NCBI GenBank assembly: GCA_031826515.1
Contig: CP134536.1
Location: forward strand, 446,001 to 510,000
Origin: Flavobacteriaceae bacterium HL-DH10
Lineage (GTDB): Bacteria > Bacteroidota > Bacteroidia > Flavobacteriales > Flavobacteriaceae
Length of the DNA stretch: 64,000 nt
Reading direction: 5' to 3'
The position numbers and the translations under genes were made by a program. This document shows positions 61,313-64,000 of this stretch, one piece after another (within the stretch, counting starts at the first letter, position 1; each line of letters opens with the position of its first letter). The notes beneath the pieces are model-generated. The model made no database searches and was not told where the DNA came from. It saw only the letters and a program-made list of their open reading frames with translations.

Positions 61313-62986
61313 ATGACATTTTCAAAACACATTTTATTAAAAATTTTTATTATGTTTTTGAGCCTTTATACATTTGGGCAATCAAAAAACAACAAACAAA
61401 TACCGCATTTACAAAAAAAAGGGGAAGCTACCCAATTAATTGTTGATGGAAAACCTTTTCTTGTTTTAGGAGGAGAACTTCATAATTCAAGTACCTCAAA
61501 TCTTACTTATATGGAACCTATTTTTCCATACCTATCTTCAATCAATCTTAATACCACACTTGCTGCCATAAGTTGGGATTTAGTTGAGCCTAAAGAAGGT
61601 AAGTATGATTTCACCCTTCTTGATGGCGTATTAAAACAAGCAAGACAAAACAATATGCGTTTGATGATATTATGGTTTGGTAGCTGGAAAAATGGTCTGT
61701 CGCACTACGTCCCTGATTGGGTAAAAGCCGATTATAAGCGTTTTCCTAGAGTAAAATTAGCCGATGGAAATGCCACAGAAACTATTAGCCCTTTGTGTAC
61801 GGAAGCTAGAGATTTAGATGCCAAGGCATTTGAAGCCCTAATGAAACACCTTAAAAAAAATGATACAGAACGTACTGTAATTATGGTACAAGTGGAGAAC
61901 GAAGTAGGTATTATTGGTGCTGCTAGAGACCATTCTAAAGCTGCTAATAATGAATTTGCTAAACAAGTTCCTGAAGCTTTAATTTCATATATTAAACAAA
62001 ACCAAAACGACATACTACCAGAACTTAAAAAGAGATGGGAAGATGCTGGGGCATTAAGTTCGGGTACTTGGACTGAAGTATTTGGAACAGGTTACCGTAC
62101 AGACGAAATTTTCATGGCATACCAATATGCTACTTATATGGATGCTATAGCCGCGGCAGGAAAAGCCGAATATGATTTACCTATGTTTGTAAATGCATGG
62201 ATTGTTCAGCCTGAAGACCATATCCCAGGGAATTACCCAAGTGGTGGTCCGCAATCCATCAATCATGACATATATCGTATGGCGGCACCACATATCGATA
62301 TTTTAACTCCTGATATCTATCTGCCCGATTTTAAAGAAATTACAGATTTATATACCCACAAGTGGAATCCACTTTTCATACCAGAATCATTTACAGATTC
62401 CATTGGAGTTGCAAGTGCTTTCTACACTATTGGTTATCATAAAGGCATTGGTTATTCTCCTTTTGGAATTGATGGTTACAGAGGAAAAGAAAACAACAAC
62501 AATATCAAATTGTCCAAAGGTTATAAGTTATTAGCAGATATGATGCCAGTGATAACAGAGGCACAATCTTCAGGTACCATTACGGCTGCTTATTTAAAAG
62601 ATGACAAACCTGAACAAACTATTATTTTGGGTGATTATAAAATTGAAGTTGCTTTGAGAAGAACACGTGGGCAAAAAAGCAAACTAAAAATGGGTTATGC
62701 CATCATTATAAACAATGCACCAAATGAATTCATTTTAGCGGGTGAGGGACTTCAATTTACTTTTTATCCAGCAACGCCAGGGCCTAAAACCGTAGGTTTT
62801 GCTTCAGTATATGAAGGTGAATTTAATAATGGGGAATGGACTGCTGGCAGAAAATTAAACGGCGATAATATTATGCTAAATTACGTTTTGGCAGACGAAG
62901 CCGCACAAAACAAAACAGGTAGTGTTGCAAGGTTTGAAAAAAGTGAACCAGAAGCACTTAAAGTAAAGCTTTACCGATTCGAATAA
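61313..62986 (+). CDS. GH35 beta-galactosidase with DUF5597
   Basis: 557 residues; signal peptide to about 'LYTFGQ'. The GH35 barrel has 'LVLGGELHNSSTSNLTYMEP', 'NTTLAAISWDLVEPKEGKYD', the acid/base Glu in 'MVQVENEVGIIGAA' and the nucleophile Glu in 'NPLFIPESFTDSIG'. The C-terminal region ('EVALRRTRGQKSKLKMGYAI', 'GEFNNGEWTAGRKLNGDNIM') matches DUF5597. It probably removes beta-galactose from RG-I side chains. Last gene before a strong hairpin. Confidence 0.88.
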   Translation: MTFSKHILLKIFIMFLSLYTFGQSKNNKQIPHLQKKGEATQLIVDGKPFLVLGGELHNSSTSNLTYMEPIFPYLSSINLNTTLAAISWDLVEPKEGKYDFTLLDGVLKQARQNNMRLMILWFGSWKNGLSHYVPDWVKADYKRFPRVKLADGNATETISPLCTEARDLDAKAFEALMKHLKKNDTERTVIMVQVENEVGIIGAARDHSKAANNEFAKQVPEALISYIKQNQNDILPELKKRWEDAGALSSGTWTEVFGTGYRTDEIFMAYQYATYMDAIAAAGKAEYDLPMFVNAWIVQPEDHIPGNYPSGGPQSINHDIYRMAAPHIDILTPDIYLPDFKEITDLYTHKWNPLFIPESFTDSIGVASAFYTIGYHKGIGYSPFGIDGYRGKENNNNIKLSKGYKLLADMMPVITEAQSSGTITAAYLKDDKPEQTIILGDYKIEVALRRTRGQKSKLKMGYAIIINNAPNEFILAGEGLQFTFYPATPGPKTVGFASVYEGEFNNGEWTAGRKLNGDNIMLNYVLADEAAQNKTGSVARFEKSEPEALKVKLYRFE

Positions 62987-63004
62987 AGTCTATTATTTCA
63001 ACAT

Positions 63005-63050
63005 AAATCTCTTAAAAAGATAAAACAAGTTGTATCTTTTTAAGAGATTT
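63005..63050. terminator. Strong hairpin between GH35 and GH2
   Basis: AAATCTCTTAAAAAGATA and TATCTTTTTAAGAGATTT form a perfect 18-bp stem with a 10-nt loop. Likely an intrinsic terminator or mRNA-stabilising hairpin that ends the operon or separates expression of the next gene. Confidence 0.8.
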
Positions 63051-63070
63051 AAATTCAATTTGTCACTTTC

Positions 63071-64000
63071 ATGAAACTAATTAAACTATTTATTTTACTG
63101 TTTTCTACTGTTGTGTTTTCGCAAAAAACCGAAACACAATATCTATCAGGAACAGATGCCACAAATACTGTTGAATGGGATTTTTTCTGTTCAGACGGGA
63201 TGAATTCTGGTAAATGGTCAACCATTGCCGTACCATCTTGTTGGGAGCAACAAGGTTTTGGAAATTATAATTATGGAACCAATCCATTTGAGGAACGTAA
63301 AAATGAAACTGGGCTATATAGATATAATTTCAAAGTACCAAAAAACTGGAAAAACAAAGAAATTACGATTGTTTTTGAAGGTGTGATGACGGATGCTGAA
63401 GTTAAAATAAATGGAAAATTAGCAGGCCCTATACATCAAGGAGCATTTTATCAATTTAAATATGATATTACTAAACTCATTAAGACTGACACAGAAAATA
63501 AATTGGAAGTTTTTGTAAAAAAACATTCTGATAATAGGTCTGTTAGCCTTGCAGAACGTAAAGCTGATTTTTGGGTTTTCGGAGGAGTTTTTCGTTCCGT
63601 ATTTTTGGAAGCTAAACCACAAATTAACATAAATCGTGTTGCTATTGATGCCAAAGCAAATGGTTCGTTTCAAGCAGATGTATATATCAAAAATCCAAAG
63701 AAAGTTTCCTCATTACAAATAGAAATTCAAAGTTTAACAGGTGAGTCTGAAGCTGTATTTCATCAAGATATTATTTCAGAAATCACCAGAGTTTCGGTGG
63801 AACTTAAAAATCCAAAAACATGGAATCCAGAAACGCCTAATTTATATCATGCATTATTTTCTATTTTAGATAAAAACGGTAAAGTAGTTCATCAATATAA
63901 AGAACGATTTGGTTTTAGAACTATTGAAGTTCGTGAAAGTGATGGTATTTATGTAAATAACGTAAAAATAAAGATGCAAGGAGTTAACAGGCATACCTTT
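63071..64000 (+). CDS. GH2 glycoside hydrolase (5' part, cut by window edge)
   Basis: An open frame from ATG 63071 to the end of the window (310 codons). Signal peptide MKLIKLFILLFSTVVFSQ, then 'GKWSTIAVPSCWEQQGFGNY' and 'GLYRYNFKVPKNWKNKEITI', the GH2 N-terminal jelly roll. An Ig-like domain and the start of the barrel ('RFGFRTIEVRESDGIYVNNV', 'KMQGVNRHT') follow. The catalytic glutamates are beyond the window. It is the third exo-acting beta-galactosidase-type gene of the locus. Confidence 0.88.
   Translation, partial: MKLIKLFILLFSTVVFSQKTETQYLSGTDATNTVEWDFFCSDGMNSGKWSTIAVPSCWEQQGFGNYNYGTNPFEERKNETGLYRYNFKVPKNWKNKEITIVFEGVMTDAEVKINGKLAGPIHQGAFYQFKYDITKLIKTDTENKLEVFVKKHSDNRSVSLAERKADFWVFGGVFRSVFLEAKPQININRVAIDAKANGSFQADVYIKNPKKVSSLQIEIQSLTGESEAVFHQDIISEITRVSVELKNPKTWNPETPNLYHALFSILDKNGKVVHQYKERFGFRTIEVRESDGIYVNNVKIKMQGVNRHTF

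Noticed and set aside
43734-64000. SusC/SusD pair expected in a Bacteroidota polysaccharide locus
   Set aside because: No TonB-receptor or SusD-like gene is encoded in this stretch; it may lie beyond the window.

Overview
The window is AT-rich DNA from a member of the Bacteroidota, most likely a marine Flavobacteriaceae. Supporting signs are the TAnnTTTG-type promoter elements, the tmRNA tag GENNYALAA, the SPI signal peptides ending in 'AQ' or 'SQ', and the many carbohydrate-active enzymes. It has four parts.

(1) 1-24 kb is a chromosomal backbone. It holds a partial outer-membrane TonB-dependent-receptor-like gene, a 1013-aa TPR protein bracketed by REP-like palindromes, and ftsE. A surface-polysaccharide locus follows (5.1-16.3 kb) with a methyltransferase, three GT2 and two GT4 glycosyltransferases, an FdtA/QdtA-type sugar ketoisomerase, a DegT aminotransferase, a FemAB/GNAT acyltransferase and two flippases. 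Then come typA, kdsA and several small genes, an SDR gene whose cofactor motif lies upstream of any ATG, a saccharopine-dehydrogenase-like gene, a promoter-headed candidate ncRNA, and ssrA (tmRNA).

(2) 24.7-26.9 kb is an integration scar. It has a decayed ORF, a tRNA 3' half with anticodon CAT followed by its terminator, a zinc-ribbon gene, and a 376-aa tyrosine recombinase.

(3) 26.9-43.6 kb is the most remarkable part: an integron-like array of 15 cassettes, all in one orientation. Each cassette ends in an attC-like site, usually 125-135 nt, that opens with (R)YYYAAC and closes with GTTR. In every intact cassette the bases at the start are the reverse complement of the bases that open its own attC, which is the signature of circular cassettes inserted by recombination. 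Twelve cassettes carry 15 recognisable genes: secreted and membrane proteins, an amidohydrolase, a HEPN-like protein, a PD-(D/E)XK-like plus beta-CASP nuclease pair, an XRE regulator, a thioredoxin lipoprotein, an NAD-dependent epimerase and an FRG protein. Three cassettes have no ORF. The adjacent recombinase looks Xer-like and lacks the IntI-specific insertion. Two different IS110-family elements sit inside attC sites, both just 3' of the AACA of the first box.

(4) 43.7-64 kb is a pectin / rhamnogalacturonan-I utilisation locus. A leftward operon encodes an aldo-keto reductase, GH2, a beta-propeller protein and GH105. A LacI regulator split by a frameshift follows. A rightward operon encodes GH28, an FG-GAP propeller protein, PL22-like, GH105, CBM9-like/PKD, a GH106-like rhamnosidase, a second GH28 and GH35, followed after a strong hairpin by a truncated GH2. 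Together these would trim unsaturated galacturonides, rhamnose and galactose side chains. No SusC/SusD pair lies in the window.
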